A stretch of 64,000 nt of DNA from Flavobacterium notoginsengisoli (lineage in GTDB: Bacteria > Bacteroidota > Bacteroidia > Flavobacteriales > Flavobacteriaceae). Location: contig NZ_JACHLB010000002.1 in the NCBI RefSeq assembly GCF_014207905.1, forward strand, positions 186,001 through 250,000, in the 5' to 3' direction. Below, piece by piece: positions 33,742 through 43,898 of the stretch (the first letter of the stretch is position 1; every line of letters starts with the position of its first letter). Under the pieces are notes generated by a model. That model saw only the letters and a program-made list of their open reading frames with translations, was not told where the DNA came from and searched no databases. Position numbers and translations under genes: made by a program.

Positions 33742-35619
33742 ATGGAAAAGAAAATATTGCAATTTGCAGTACTAGCATTTGTTCTTTTTACTCAAAATAC
33801 CTTTGCACAAGAACTTTATACGCCAAGAAATATAAAACAAGCATATGCAAATGGAACACGTTCTAAAGATGGAAAACCAGGCAAAAACTACTGGCAGAAT
33901 CGCGGAAAATACAACATGGAAATCTCAGTTGATCCAAAAACGAGATTAGTAAGCGGAACCGAAACCATTATTTATGAAAATAACAGCCAGGATACATTAA
34001 GAAATTTAGTGATTCGTTTTGTAAATAATCTTCATAAACCTTCTTCACCACGTGGAAGTGAAGTAAGTGACGATTTCTTAAGCGACGGATTAACCATTAC
34101 TTCATTAAAAATAGAAAATGAAATCTATAAAGAAGATGCAAGAAAATGGGGGACTTTCGGAAATGTAAAGTTGAAAAAACCAATCGCGCCGCATTCTAAA
34201 ATAACTTTAAACATTCAGTGGAATTATCCCTTGTCTAAAGAGAGTGGAAGAGAAGGACAGATTGATGAAACAACCTTTTTTGTAGCATACAGTTATCCTC
34301 GTGTTTCAGTTTTTGATGACTATAATGGTTGGGACAGATTGCCTCATACAGATCGTCAGGAGTTTTATAATGATTTTAATGATTATGTTTTTTCTGTAAA
34401 AGCACCAAAAAATTACGTGGTATATGCGACTGGAGATTTATTAAATCCAGACGAGGTTTTGCAACCGGAATTTGCTTCACGTTTAAAAAAATCATACACT
34501 ACAGATGAAATTCTTCATATTGCAAACGAACAAGAAATGAAGAGCGGCATCGTAACTAAACAATACGATTGGAATGTTTGGAAGTTTGAAGCTAAAAATA
34601 TTTCGGATGTAACATTTGGTTTAAGCGATCATTATTTATGGGATGCCAGCAGTGTTGTTGTAGACAAAAAAACAAATCGTCGCGCAAGTGTTCAGGCAGC
34701 GTACAATGTTACAGGAACTGATTTCGTAAATTCAGTAAAAAATAATCAATATGCATTGGATTGGTTTTCTAACAATTGGCCTGGAGTTCCGTATCCATTT
34801 TCAAAAATGACGGCTTTCCAAGGTTTCGCAGATATGGAATATCCAATGATGTGTAACGATTCGCAAATGGGAGATCCTGTGTTTGCGCAATTGGTACAAG
34901 ATCATGAAGTAGCTCATACTTATTTTCCTTTTTATATGGGAATCAATGAAACACGTTACGCTTTTATGGACGAAGGTTGGGCAACAACTTTTGAATATTT
35001 AATCGGAATTGCTGAACATGGTAAAGAAGCTGCAGATAAGTTTTATAAAGATTTTAGAGTAAAAGGATATATAAATGACCGTTCTACAGAAGAAGATCAG
35101 CCTATTATTTCAATGTCTACACAAGTTTCTGGAGCGGGTTATGGAAATAACTCTTATGGAAAAGCATCTCTTTCTTATTTAGCTTTAAAAGATTTATTAG
35201 GAGATGATTTATTCAAAAAAGCACTTCATGATTACATGGAAACTTGGAATGGAAAACACCCAATTCCATGGGATTATTTTAATTCATTTAATACCTCAAC
35301 AGGAAAAAATCTGAATTGGTTTTTTAACAACTGGTTTTTCACTAATAATTATTTAGATATTGCTATAAAAGGTATTTCTCCAGACAAGAAAGTGATTACT
35401 GTAGAAAATGTTGGTGGTTTTGCTATTCCTTTTGATGTAATTATTACTTATGCTGATAATACGAAAGCAACAATACACCAGACTCCAGCAATTTGGGAAA
35501 AGAGTCCAAAAAATGCTAAAATTATTTTGAAGAGCACTAAAAAAATCGAACAGATAGAACTTGACGGAGGTATTTTTATGGATGCAACTCCAAGTAATAA
35601 TATACTATCAGTAAAATAA
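33742..35619 (+). CDS. Secreted M1-family zinc metallopeptidase
   Basis: A 625-residue protein with a signal peptide (cleavage expected after TFAQ). The gluzincin zinc site is His388-Glu-Val-Ala-His392 followed by Glu411 (HEXXH-18-E). The exopeptidase-like motif appears as GFADMEYPMM instead of GAMEN, a common variant in Bacteroidetes. The C-terminal part (from about 500) is beta-rich. It probably trims peptides in the periplasm or outside the cell. The next gene follows after 6 bp. Confidence 0.92.
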   Translation: MEKKILQFAVLAFVLFTQNTFAQELYTPRNIKQAYANGTRSKDGKPGKNYWQNRGKYNMEISVDPKTRLVSGTETIIYENNSQDTLRNLVIRFVNNLHKPSSPRGSEVSDDFLSDGLTITSLKIENEIYKEDARKWGTFGNVKLKKPIAPHSKITLNIQWNYPLSKESGREGQIDETTFFVAYSYPRVSVFDDYNGWDRLPHTDRQEFYNDFNDYVFSVKAPKNYVVYATGDLLNPDEVLQPEFASRLKKSYTTDEILHIANEQEMKSGIVTKQYDWNVWKFEAKNISDVTFGLSDHYLWDASSVVVDKKTNRRASVQAAYNVTGTDFVNSVKNNQYALDWFSNNWPGVPYPFSKMTAFQGFADMEYPMMCNDSQMGDPVFAQLVQDHEVAHTYFPFYMGINETRYAFMDEGWATTFEYLIGIAEHGKEAADKFYKDFRVKGYINDRSTEEDQPIISMSTQVSGAGYGNNSYGKASLSYLALKDLLGDDLFKKALHDYMETWNGKHPIPWDYFNSFNTSTGKNLNWFFNNWFFTNNYLDIAIKGISPDKKVITVENVGGFAIPFDVIITYADNTKATIHQTPAIWEKSPKNAKIILKSTKKIEQIELDGGIFMDATPSNNILSVK

Positions 35620-35625
35620 TTTAAA

Positions 35626-36018
35626 ATGTCTGGAGAGAAAGATTTACAACAATTACTAAAAAGCATGAAACCTGAATTGAACTCTGGTGATTATGTTTTT
35701 TGTAAAGTTGAAAAACTTGAAAATATAGATTTAGATAAAATTGAAATGTTTTTTAAGGAGAAAGAAGCAATAACTTTAATCCTTAAAAAAGATATTGCAG
35801 ATTCTCTACAGTTAGATTATTCGGTTATAATGTCTTGGATAACACTTACAGTGCATTCATCATTAGAAGCAGTTGGACTGACAGTGGCATTTTCGAAAGC
35901 ACTTTCAGAAAATGAAATTAGCTGTAATGTTGTAGCGGCCTATTATCACGATCATATTTTTGTAAATAAAAAAGATGCAGAAAAAGCGATCGAAATCCTG
36001 AATTTATTTTCTAATTAA
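35626..36018 (+). CDS. ACT-domain protein (COG3602-like)
   Basis: A 130-residue protein with two ACT-like halves. The first runs to about residue 62 (LNSGDYVFCKVEKLENIDLDKIEMFFKEKEAITLILKK). The second carries WITLTVHSSLEAVGLTVAFSKALSENEISCNVVAAYYHDHIFV, the signature of the family. ACT domains bind amino acids; these stand-alone proteins have no proven role. It lies 6 bp after the peptidase gene, so the two may be cotranscribed. Confidence 0.88.
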   Translation: MSGEKDLQQLLKSMKPELNSGDYVFCKVEKLENIDLDKIEMFFKEKEAITLILKKDIADSLQLDYSVIMSWITLTVHSSLEAVGLTVAFSKALSENEISCNVVAAYYHDHIFVNKKDAEKAIEILNLFSN

Positions 36019-36037
36019 TAAAAGATTACAGTAAAAC

Positions 36038-36074
36038 AAAAAGAGAATTCAATATTTTGGATTCTCTTTTTGCT
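36038..36074 (+). terminator. Intrinsic terminator after ACT-domain gene
   Basis: The stem AAAAAGAGAATTC with GGATTCTCTTTTT around an AATATTTT loop ends in T residues. Confidence 0.85.
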
Positions 36075-36160
36075 TTAAGTGATTTAAAATATCAAAAAAA
36101 AGTAGGAAACTTTATTCAAAAAAAGTAGGTTTGCAAATTAACTAATCAAACACTATTTTA

Positions 36161-36775
36161 ATGAAAAAAACATTCCCCCTAATCGTTTTTTTGATTACTC
36201 TAAAGTTTTTCGGACAGAATGATCAAAAAACAGTGTTTCAGAAAAGCAAATACGAATTAGCTGTGTCCTACTACAAAAAAGCTGATTTTGTTAAAGCTAT
36301 TGACTTATTTTCCTTAGCTGCTAACATTAAACCAGAAAATGAAATTGGTCAAGAATCAAGTAGCAAAGTAGATACTTTACGTCAAGTTCTAAGAAAAGAA
36401 GTGCTTGATCAAGCTCTTGGTACATGGAAAAAATCAGGAAATAAACCAGTTTGGGCAAGCACTGCCGCAACTGATGAAAAACAATCTGCAGTTGAAGAAC
36501 TAATTGAAATTAAAGAAGATCAGATTTTGTTTTATGAAGTAGATAAAAAAACGAAAGAAAAGAAGCTTCTAAAAGCAGAAAATCTAATTTATAATGATGC
36601 GAATAGTACCGTATCGTTGTTTTCGGAAATAATACTTTCAGACGGCACAATCTGGAATTGTACTTTAGATGAAAAAGCAAATGTACTCCACGTTATTAAC
36701 GTGGCGGTTAAAACCGAAAATGGAATCGAAAAAATAAAAATGGATAACGAAGAAAGTTACTACGTTAAAATATAA
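36161..36775 (+). CDS. Hypothetical secreted TPR-like protein
   Basis: A 204-residue protein with a short signal peptide (MKKTFPLIVFLITLKFFGQ). A single TPR-like helix pair follows (SKYELAVSYYKKADFVKAIDLFSLAANIKPEN, about 29-60). The rest is beta-rich and includes ALGTWKKSGNK and ILSDGTIWNCTLDEKANVL, resembling a small lipocalin-like domain. No known family is recognised. It has its own terminator and stands alone. Confidence 0.7.
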   Translation: MKKTFPLIVFLITLKFFGQNDQKTVFQKSKYELAVSYYKKADFVKAIDLFSLAANIKPENEIGQESSSKVDTLRQVLRKEVLDQALGTWKKSGNKPVWASTAATDEKQSAVEELIEIKEDQILFYEVDKKTKEKKLLKAENLIYNDANSTVSLFSEIILSDGTIWNCTLDEKANVLHVINVAVKTENGIEKIKMDNEESYYVKI

Positions 36776-36805
36776 AAAAAGGGAATCAGCTGATTCCCTT
36801 TTTTT
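36774..36805. terminator. Bidirectional terminator
   Basis: A perfect palindrome of seven A, GGGAATCAGCTGATTCCC, seven T. It overlaps the stop of the preceding gene and could act on either strand. Confidence 0.88.
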
Positions 36806-36895
36806 GTGAAGAATTAAAAAGGGATAAAAAAGATTTAGCCTTTCTAACTCACAACGAAATAGTTTATTTTTGGCAAAACTTGAAATTAATTGTAA

Positions 36896-37300
36896 ATGGA
36901 AATTAAAGCCATCAAAGCATCAGATACTTGGCAGATTAGACACGAAGTAATGTGGCCAGACCAACCTTTTGAATTTGTTCAGCTAGAAGAAGATAATTTT
37001 GGACTGCATTATGGTGTTTTTGAAAATGATAAATTAGTTTCTATTGTTTCCTGTTTTATTTCGAATAATGAAATGCAGTTTCGAAAATTAGCTACATTAC
37101 AATCTTATCAAGGAAAAGGAATTGCTTCTCATTTATTGAAATATATTTTTGAGGTTGCAAGAGAAAAAAAACTGCAAAAAATATGGTGTAACGCCAGAAA
37201 AGAAAAAAAAGAATTCTACGAAAAATTCGGAATGGTTGATACTGAAGAGGTTTTTACCAAAGCAGGACAAGAATACACTATAATGGAAATTTTGTTATAA
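36896..37300 (+). CDS. GNAT-family N-acetyltransferase
   Basis: A 134-residue protein with the acetyl-CoA-binding motif A (LATLQSYQGKGIASHLLKYIF, the Q-x-x-G-x-G/A loop) and the closing FYEKFGMV segment of motif B. The beginning WQIRHEVMWPDQP is seen in small YjcF/ElaA-type members. The acceptor is unknown; the gene has no informative neighbours. Confidence 0.88.
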   Translation: MEIKAIKASDTWQIRHEVMWPDQPFEFVQLEEDNFGLHYGVFENDKLVSIVSCFISNNEMQFRKLATLQSYQGKGIASHLLKYIFEVAREKKLQKIWCNARKEKKEFYEKFGMVDTEEVFTKAGQEYTIMEILL

Positions 37301-37453
37301 GTTGTTGATATTTAGTGTTGTGACTTGTTTTTAGGATTTCGAGTCCTTTGTTTTATTTTGTTTTTTATTGAAAACGTTTTCGTTTGATATTCAATGTTAA
37401 GACTTTCTTATTTTATTTTTTTTGTTCCAATCTTTTATTACTTTCGCACCGAA

Positions 37454-37834
37454 ATGAGAAAGTTAATAGTATTTTTAGTATTCATGAATATGCTTCTGTT
37501 TGGCGGAGGCCAATATTTGAATGCAAATACTTTTGGTCCTCATAAAAATCATCATGTTCAAAAACATAGAGTAAAATTCACTAATCAGGATCGTGGATCT
37601 TCAACTATTGAAGATGCTACAGATATCGATCTTGAAGAGGATCTTTTAGGAAATGATGATACTAATGTACTTACGAACAAGTTCTTTGCTGCTTCGTATA
37701 GTTTGGTAGACACCTTATATCTGGCACTTTCAGATCAGTCTGCTGCGAATGATTTCAATCGTTTTAAAAATTCTACGCCTGTTTTAGGGCATTCAAATCC
37801 TTTATACATTACTCAACAAGTATTAAGAATTTGA
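37454..37834 (+). CDS. Hypothetical exported protein before RND efflux operon
   Basis: A 126-residue protein starting at ATG 37454 (MRKLIVFLVFMNMLLFGGGQ) with a likely signal peptide. The mature part is polar, with a His/Lys-rich stretch (FGPHKNHHVQKHRVKF) followed by an acidic one (IEDATDIDLEEDLLGNDD). That could bind metal, but this is speculative. It lies 174 bp before the RND adaptor gene on the same strand. I do not recognise a family. Confidence 0.6.
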   Translation: MRKLIVFLVFMNMLLFGGGQYLNANTFGPHKNHHVQKHRVKFTNQDRGSSTIEDATDIDLEEDLLGNDDTNVLTNKFFAASYSLVDTLYLALSDQSAANDFNRFKNSTPVLGHSNPLYITQQVLRI

Positions 37835-38008
37835 TTTTAAAGTATACATCGGTTACCTGGGTTTCGATCTGCGTATCTGCTGTTGTATATTTTCTACTTC
37901 CGCTTATATGACTTTTAAGGTCTGGACTAAGGCTGACTGATGCATTTTAACATCCAAAAGGAATTTTTATTCCAAAAGCATTCATAAGCTTAATTTCCAA
38001 ACTAAATC

Positions 38009-39091
38009 ATGAAAAAAATCATTGTTTTCACAGGCTTAATGGCCTTGGTGTGCTTAACGAGCTGTACATCTAAAAAAGAAGAAAAAGAAGAAGTTGAAAA
38101 ATTTACGGTTACTAATCCGATAAAAATTGATACTTCATTCACAAAAGAATATGTTTCACAAATAAGATCGGTTCGAAATATTGAACTGCGTGCCCAAGAA
38201 AAAGGGTTTCTACAAAATATATATGTCGATGAAGGACAGTTTGTAAAAAAAGGGCAGCTGTTGTTTAAAATTATGCCAAACATGTATCAGTCTGAATTGC
38301 TTAAAGCGCAGGCAGAACAAAAATCAGTAGAAATTGAATTGCAAAATTCAAAATTATTGGCAGATAAAAATATCGTTTCTAAAAACGAATTGAGTTCAGC
38401 TCAAGCAAAATTACAGTCAGCAAAAGCTGAAGTTGCATTGGCAAAATTACATTTATCATTCACAGAAATTAGAGCTCCGTTTGACGGAACAATCGATAGA
38501 ATTCCATTAAAATTAGGAAGTTTAATCGATGAAGGAGAATTATTGACAAGCCTTTCAGACAACAGTCAGATGTTTGCTTATTTCAATGTTTCTGAACCAG
38601 AATACATTAGTTATGAAACGAATATTAAAGATCGTGCTGACAATAAAGTGAATTTAGTTTTGGCTAATGGAGACATCTTCAAAGAAAAAGGAAATGTTGA
38701 AGTTATAGAAAGTGAATTCAACAACGAAACTGGAAATATCGCTTTTAGGGCACGATTCCCAAATTCTGGAAAACTACTTAGAAACGGTGAAACAGGACAA
38801 GTTCAGATGAATGTTCCGTTGAAAAATGCTATTGTGATTCCACAAAAAGCTACTTACGAAATTCAAGATAAAAAATATGTTTTCATTGTTGGTAAAGACG
38901 ACAAAGTAAGTTCAAGAGAAATTACAATTACTGGAGAAATTCCTGATTTATACGTAGTTAAAAGTGGTATTTCTGAAAATGACAGAATCTTGCTTGAAGG
39001 AGTTCAGAAAGTAAAAGAAAACGACAAAATTAAATACGAGTACCAATCTCCAAAAGAGGTAATCAATCATTTACGTTTAAAAGCAGAATAG
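38009..39091 (+). CDS. RND efflux periplasmic adaptor (AcrA-like lipoprotein)
   Basis: A 360-residue lipoprotein (signal MKKIIVFTGLMALVCLTSC). It has the lipoyl half-motifs (VDEGQFVKKGQLLFKI near 70-86 and FTEIRAPFDGTIDRIPLKLGSLIDEG near 150-176) around a coiled-coil hairpin, then beta-barrel and membrane-proximal domains. It connects the RND pump encoded next to an outer-membrane channel. It is the first of three genes of a typical tripartite set. A TTTCAAG-type repeat occupies the gap to the pump gene. Confidence 0.93.
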   Translation: MKKIIVFTGLMALVCLTSCTSKKEEKEEVEKFTVTNPIKIDTSFTKEYVSQIRSVRNIELRAQEKGFLQNIYVDEGQFVKKGQLLFKIMPNMYQSELLKAQAEQKSVEIELQNSKLLADKNIVSKNELSSAQAKLQSAKAEVALAKLHLSFTEIRAPFDGTIDRIPLKLGSLIDEGELLTSLSDNSQMFAYFNVSEPEYISYETNIKDRADNKVNLVLANGDIFKEKGNVEVIESEFNNETGNIAFRARFPNSGKLLRNGETGQVQMNVPLKNAIVIPQKATYEIQDKKYVFIVGKDDKVSSREITITGEIPDLYVVKSGISENDRILLEGVQKVKENDKIKYEYQSPKEVINHLRLKAE

Positions 39092-39098
39092 TTTTTTG

Positions 39099-39164
39099 TT
39101 TCTAAAGTTTCAAGTTTAAGGTTTCAAGTTACGTACAGAACCTGAAACGTGAAACGTGAAACAA
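39099..39164. repeat. GTTTCAAG inverted repeat inside RND operon
   Basis: GTTTCAAGTTTAAGGTTTCA faces CCTGAAACGTGAAACGTGAA across TACGTACAG. It belongs to the same family as the repeats in the trp operon and lies between adaptor and pump genes. Confidence 0.75.
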
Positions 39165-39205
39165 TTTTAAACTTCAATAAGTTTAATCATTTAAAAGATA
39201 TTAAA

Positions 39206-42200
39206 ATGTTTAATAAATTTATTCAAAGACCTGTTCTGTCGATAGTAATATCGCTGATAATTGTCTTTTTAGGGGTATTGTCGGTATTAAGCTTACCAAT
39301 TACTCAATTCCCTACGATTTCACCACCAATGGTGAATGTTACAGCAGATTATCCTGGATCTAACGGTGAATTGATGGTTAAGGCGGTTGTTATTCCTTTG
39401 GAAAGAGCCTTAAACGGAGTTCCAGGAATGAAATATATGGCTTCTGACGCCGGAAATGATGGTGAAGCAACAATTAAAGTGGTATTTAACTTAGGAACAG
39501 ATCCTAATCAAGCTGCGGTAAACGTTCAAAACCGTGTGGCTTCGGTAACCAATAAACTTCCACCTTTAGTAATTAGAGAAGGTATTAAAATTACACGAGA
39601 AGTTCCAAGTATGTTGATGTATGTAAACCTTTACAGTACAGACAAAAATACCGACATGAAGTTCTTGTATAACTATGCTGATATCAACGTTCTTTCTGAA
39701 TTGAAAAGGGTAAATGGTATTGGTTCTGGAGATATCTTAGGAACACGTGAATATGCCATGCGTATTTGGTTGAAACCAGATCGTATGTTAGCGTATAAAA
39801 TCTCTGCTGACGAAATAATGGAAGCATTATCTAGTCAGAGTTTGGAGGCTTCTCCAGGTAAAACAGGAGAAAGTTCTGGTAAACGTTCTCAAGCATTTGA
39901 GTATGTATTGAAATATTCTGGACGTTTTACAACAAAAGAGCAATATGAAAACATTGTTGTAAAAGCAAATGCAAATGGTGAGCTTTTAAGACTGAAAGAT
40001 GTTGCAAAAGTTGAATTTGGAAGTTCAATGTATGATATCTATTCTAATTTGAATGGAAGACCTTCTGCGGCAATTGTATTGAAACAATCTTTTGGAAGTA
40101 ACGCGAATCAAGTTATTGAAGAAGTAAAAGCAAAACTGGAAAAAATCAAACAAAGATTTCCAAAAGGAATGGATTACGAAATTTCATATGACGTTTCTAA
40201 ATTCCTTGATGCTTCTATTGAAAAAGTAATTCACACCTTAGTTGAAGCATTTATTCTGGTAGGTTTGGTAGTATTCCTTTTCTTAGGAGACTGGCGTTCA
40301 ACTGTTATTCCTGCAATTGCAGTACCCGTTTCATTGGTAGGAACATTTGTATTCATGACATTCTTCGATATTTCGTTGAACTTAATTACACTATTTGCGT
40401 TAGTATTAGCCATTGGGGTCGTCGTCGATGACGCGATTGTAGTTATCGAGGCCGTTCACGCCAAGATGGAAGAAGAACATCTGTCGCCATTCAAAGCAAC
40501 TAAGAAAGCAATGCATGAAATCGCGGGGGCAATTATTGCAATTACCTTTCTTATGGCGGCAGTATTTATTCCAGTAGCCTTTATGTCTGGTCCAGTTGGA
40601 GTATTCTACAGACAATTTTCTGTAACAATGGCAACTGCGATTATTCTTTCTGGTATTGTGGCTTTAACATTGACACCAGCGCTTTGTGCAATGATGTTAA
40701 AAAATAATCACGGACAACCTAAAAAAACTACACCTGCGAATAGATTTATTGATGCTTTCAACGAAAAATTCAATTTAGCACAAGGAAAATACCAAAATCT
40801 ATTAGGTAAAATTGTAAACAGAAGAGTTGTTACTATTGTAGCGCTTTTAGTTTTCTGTGCAGGAACTTGGATTATAAGTAGTAATGTTCCTTCTGGATTT
40901 ATTCCGAATGAGGATCAGGGAATGTTTTATGCCGTTATTCAGACGCCTCCAGGTTCGTCTTTAGAAAGAACAAATAATATTGCAGAGAGAGTTCAAAAAA
41001 TTGCTGAAGAGATTGATGGAGTAAAATCTGTTTCTTCGTTGGCAGGTTACGAAATTCTGTCTGAAGGAACTGGTGCAAACTCAGGAACTTGTTTGGTGAA
41101 CCTTAAAGATTGGAATGACAGAAAAGAATCTGTTGTGGAGATCATGCATGAAATGGAGGAAAAATGTAAAGATATCACTGGTGCAAATATCGAATTTTTC
41201 CAACCGCCTGCGGTACCTGGATATGGAGCAGCTGGAGGATTTGAGCTTCGTTTGTTAGATAAAACAGGTTCTGGAGATTATAAGAGAATGGAGCAAGTAA
41301 ATAATGATTTTGTTGCTGAATTAAACAAACAGCCAGAATTATCTAACGTATTTAGTTTCTATAGCTCTAGTTTCCCTCAGTATATGATGAAAGTAGACAA
41401 TGATTTGGCTCAGCAAAAAGGAGTTTCTATCGAAAATGCGATGAATACGTTGTCAACTCTTGTGGGTAGTAATTATGAAATTAGTTTTATCAAATTCGGT
41501 ATCAACTATAAAGTAATTGTGCAGGCTTCGCCAGAGTATCGTGCACAGCCAGACGATATTTTGAAATTGTATGTGAAAAACGATCGTGATGAAATGGTAC
41601 CTTACTCTGCTTTTATGAGATTAGAAAAAGTATACGGACTTTCGGAGATTACACGTCACAACATGTATACCTCAACGCAAATTAGTGGTTCGCCAGCAGC
41701 AGGATACAGTTCTGGAACAGCGATTAAAGTGATTCAGGATATTGCAGCAAAAAAATTACCAAGAGGTTATGACATTGACTGGGCAGGTATTTCTGCCGAT
41801 GAGGTAGCACAAGGGAATCAAGCTATTTGGGTATTCTTAATCTGTTTAGGATTTGTATATCTAGTTTTAGCAGCGCAATACGAAAGTTTTATTTTGCCAT
41901 TGTCAGTAATCTTTTCGTTGCCAGCGGGTATTTTCGGAGCGTTCCTTTTATTGAAAATCGCAGGATTAGAAAACAATATTTACGCACAGGTTGCCATGGT
42001 AATGCTTATTGGATTATTAGGTAAAAATGCCGTACTGATTGTAGAGTTTGCGATACAAAGGCACGCAGCTGGAAGAACTGTTTTAGAGGCAGCAATGGAA
42101 GGTGCAAAAGCAAGGTTCCGTCCTATCTTGATGACTTCGTTTGCCTTTATCGCCGGATTAATTCCGCTTGTTTTTGCAAGTGGTCCTGGTAAAATTGGTA

Positions 42201-42373
42201 ACAGAACAATCGGAACTGCTGCAGCAGGAGGTATGCTTATCGGAACTATTTGTGGAGTATTTGTAATTCCGGGATTGTATTACATTTTTGCCAAAATTGC
42301 TGAGCGATACAAATTGGTAAAACATGAAGAAGAAAATCCATTAACAGAAGAAATTGACAACAATCATGTATAA
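39206..42373 (+). CDS. RND multidrug efflux pump (AcrB/MexB family, HAE1)
   Basis: A 1055-residue inner-membrane pump with 12 predicted helices and two large periplasmic loops. The N-terminal FIQRPVLSIVISLIIVFLGVLSV is typical. The proton-relay pair is visible in helix 4 (ALVLAIGVVVDDAIVVIEAV), and helix 10 has the expected Lys/Asn region (GLLGKNAVLIVEFA). I start it at ATG 39206 (MFNKFIQRP); the upstream extension comes from repeat sequence. It expels drugs, bile-salt-like compounds or solvents using proton flow. It overlaps the outer-membrane gene by eight bases. Confidence 0.96.
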   Translation: MFNKFIQRPVLSIVISLIIVFLGVLSVLSLPITQFPTISPPMVNVTADYPGSNGELMVKAVVIPLERALNGVPGMKYMASDAGNDGEATIKVVFNLGTDPNQAAVNVQNRVASVTNKLPPLVIREGIKITREVPSMLMYVNLYSTDKNTDMKFLYNYADINVLSELKRVNGIGSGDILGTREYAMRIWLKPDRMLAYKISADEIMEALSSQSLEASPGKTGESSGKRSQAFEYVLKYSGRFTTKEQYENIVVKANANGELLRLKDVAKVEFGSSMYDIYSNLNGRPSAAIVLKQSFGSNANQVIEEVKAKLEKIKQRFPKGMDYEISYDVSKFLDASIEKVIHTLVEAFILVGLVVFLFLGDWRSTVIPAIAVPVSLVGTFVFMTFFDISLNLITLFALVLAIGVVVDDAIVVIEAVHAKMEEEHLSPFKATKKAMHEIAGAIIAITFLMAAVFIPVAFMSGPVGVFYRQFSVTMATAIILSGIVALTLTPALCAMMLKNNHGQPKKTTPANRFIDAFNEKFNLAQGKYQNLLGKIVNRRVVTIVALLVFCAGTWIISSNVPSGFIPNEDQGMFYAVIQTPPGSSLERTNNIAERVQKIAEEIDGVKSVSSLAGYEILSEGTGANSGTCLVNLKDWNDRKESVVEIMHEMEEKCKDITGANIEFFQPPAVPGYGAAGGFELRLLDKTGSGDYKRMEQVNNDFVAELNKQPELSNVFSFYSSSFPQYMMKVDNDLAQQKGVSIENAMNTLSTLVGSNYEISFIKFGINYKVIVQASPEYRAQPDDILKLYVKNDRDEMVPYSAFMRLEKVYGLSEITRHNMYTSTQISGSPAAGYSSGTAIKVIQDIAAKKLPRGYDIDWAGISADEVAQGNQAIWVFLICLGFVYLVLAAQYESFILPLSVIFSLPAGIFGAFLLLKIAGLENNIYAQVAMVMLIGLLGKNAVLIVEFAIQRHAAGRTVLEAAMEGAKARFRPILMTSFAFIAGLIPLVFASGPGKIGNRTIGTAAAGGMLIGTICGVFVIPGLYYIFAKIAERYKLVKHEEENPLTEEIDNNHV

Positions 42374-43814
42374 ATTCAAAACATATCAATATAGTATTGC
42401 ATTGGCTGTATGTCTTACAGTTGCAGGGTGTAAAACCCCTGCACCTGAGGCAGCAATAACGCCAACTGCGCCAGTTCCAGATTCGTTTGGAATGACTCAG
42501 ACTCAGGATGCAAACAATAATACAGCAGCATTAAACTGGAAAGATTACTTTAAAGATCAAAATCTTGTAGATTTAATAGATATTGCTCTTAAAAATAATC
42601 AGGAACTGAATATTACTTTGCAGGAAATCGAAATTGCAAAGAATGATATTCGTGTAAAAAAAGGACTTTTATTGCCAACTGCAGGCTTACGCGCTGGCGC
42701 TGGAGTAGAAAAAGTGGGAAGATACACGAGTCAAGGTGCTGGTGATGCTACGACAGAAATTAAACCTGGTGTAGAAACTCCAGATCCACTAGGAGATTTT
42801 ACTATTTCTGCTTACGCAAATTGGGAAGTAGATATATGGAAAAAACTGCGTAATTCTAAAAAAGCGGCTTTAAACAGATATTTAGCTACAGTTGAAGGTA
42901 AAAACTTTGTAATTACAAACCTCATCGCAGAAGTTGCCGATTCTTATTACGAATTAATAGCTTTAGATAATCAATTGGATATTGTAAAACAAACAATCAA
43001 ATTGCAAACTAACGCTTTAGAAATTGTAAAAGTTCAAAAACAAGCTGCAAGAGCAACCGAATTGGGAGTTAAAAAGTTTGAAGCTGAAGTTCTAACTTCA
43101 CAAAGCATGGAGTTTGATATTTTACAGCAAATAAAAGAAACTGAGAATAAAATCAACTTTTTGTTGGGTAGATATCCTCAGGAAATTAAAAGAACAAACA
43201 ATAATAATTTCTTAAGCTTATTACCAGCGGCTGTTAGTTCTGGAATTCCTTCTCAATTATTAGAGAATCGTCCAGATATAAAACAAGCTGAATTAGAGTT
43301 AGTAGCAGCAAAATTAGATGTAAAAGTAGCTCGTGCAGAGTTTTATCCGTCATTGGATATTACAGCTGCAATTGGAGTACAAGCTTTTAAACCATCTTAT
43401 TTGTTTACAATGCCAGAATCGCTTTTATATTCATTGGCTGGAGATCTTGTTGCTCCTTTGATTAACAGAAATGCAATCAAAGCAGAATTTGCAAGTGCCA
43501 ATGCGAGACAATTGCAAGCATTATACAATTACGATCGTACGGTTTTAAATGCGTATTTAGAAGTTTCAAACCAATTGTCTAAAATTGATAATTTGCAAAA
43601 AGGTTACGATTTGAAATCGAAACAAGTTGATGCGTTAAATACTTCTATAGATGTTTCAAACGATTTGTTTAAATCGGCAAGAGTTGACTATTTCGAGGTT
43701 TTAATGACACAAAGAGATGCATTAGAAGCGAAATTAGAATTAGTAGATACTAAAAAAGAGCAATTGAATGCTGCGGTTCATGTTTACAGAGACTTGGGCG
43801 GCGGATGGAAATAA
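42366..43814 (+). CDS. RND outer-membrane channel lipoprotein (NodT/OprM family)
   Basis: A 482-residue TolC-like lipoprotein starting at ATG 42366; the lipobox is VAGC near residue 21. Conserved segments include LNWKDYFKDQNLVDLIDIALKNNQELNI, ANWEVDIWKKLRN and LLENRPDIKQAELELVAAKLDVKVARAEFYPSL, with GDLVAPLINR in the second repeat. It is the exit duct of the tripartite RND pump. Its start overlaps the pump gene by eight bases, so translation is probably coupled. Confidence 0.95.
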   Translation: MYKFKTYQYSIALAVCLTVAGCKTPAPEAAITPTAPVPDSFGMTQTQDANNNTAALNWKDYFKDQNLVDLIDIALKNNQELNITLQEIEIAKNDIRVKKGLLLPTAGLRAGAGVEKVGRYTSQGAGDATTEIKPGVETPDPLGDFTISAYANWEVDIWKKLRNSKKAALNRYLATVEGKNFVITNLIAEVADSYYELIALDNQLDIVKQTIKLQTNALEIVKVQKQAARATELGVKKFEAEVLTSQSMEFDILQQIKETENKINFLLGRYPQEIKRTNNNNFLSLLPAAVSSGIPSQLLENRPDIKQAELELVAAKLDVKVARAEFYPSLDITAAIGVQAFKPSYLFTMPESLLYSLAGDLVAPLINRNAIKAEFASANARQLQALYNYDRTVLNAYLEVSNQLSKIDNLQKGYDLKSKQVDALNTSIDVSNDLFKSARVDYFEVLMTQRDALEAKLELVDTKKEQLNAAVHVYRDLGGGWK

Positions 43815-43835
43815 TTTTGCCAATTAATTTGTAGT

Positions 43836-43876
43836 GAAAAAGCCTTTCGGGAGTAATCCTGAAAGGCTTTTTAAAT
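43836..43876 (+). terminator. Intrinsic terminator of the RND operon
   Basis: AAAAAGCCTTTCGGGA pairs with TCCTGAAAGGCTTTTT (one G-U) around a 4-base loop. It lies between convergent genes and may serve both. Confidence 0.9.
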
Positions 43877-43898
43877 TTTTATAATTAAAAGAAAAATT

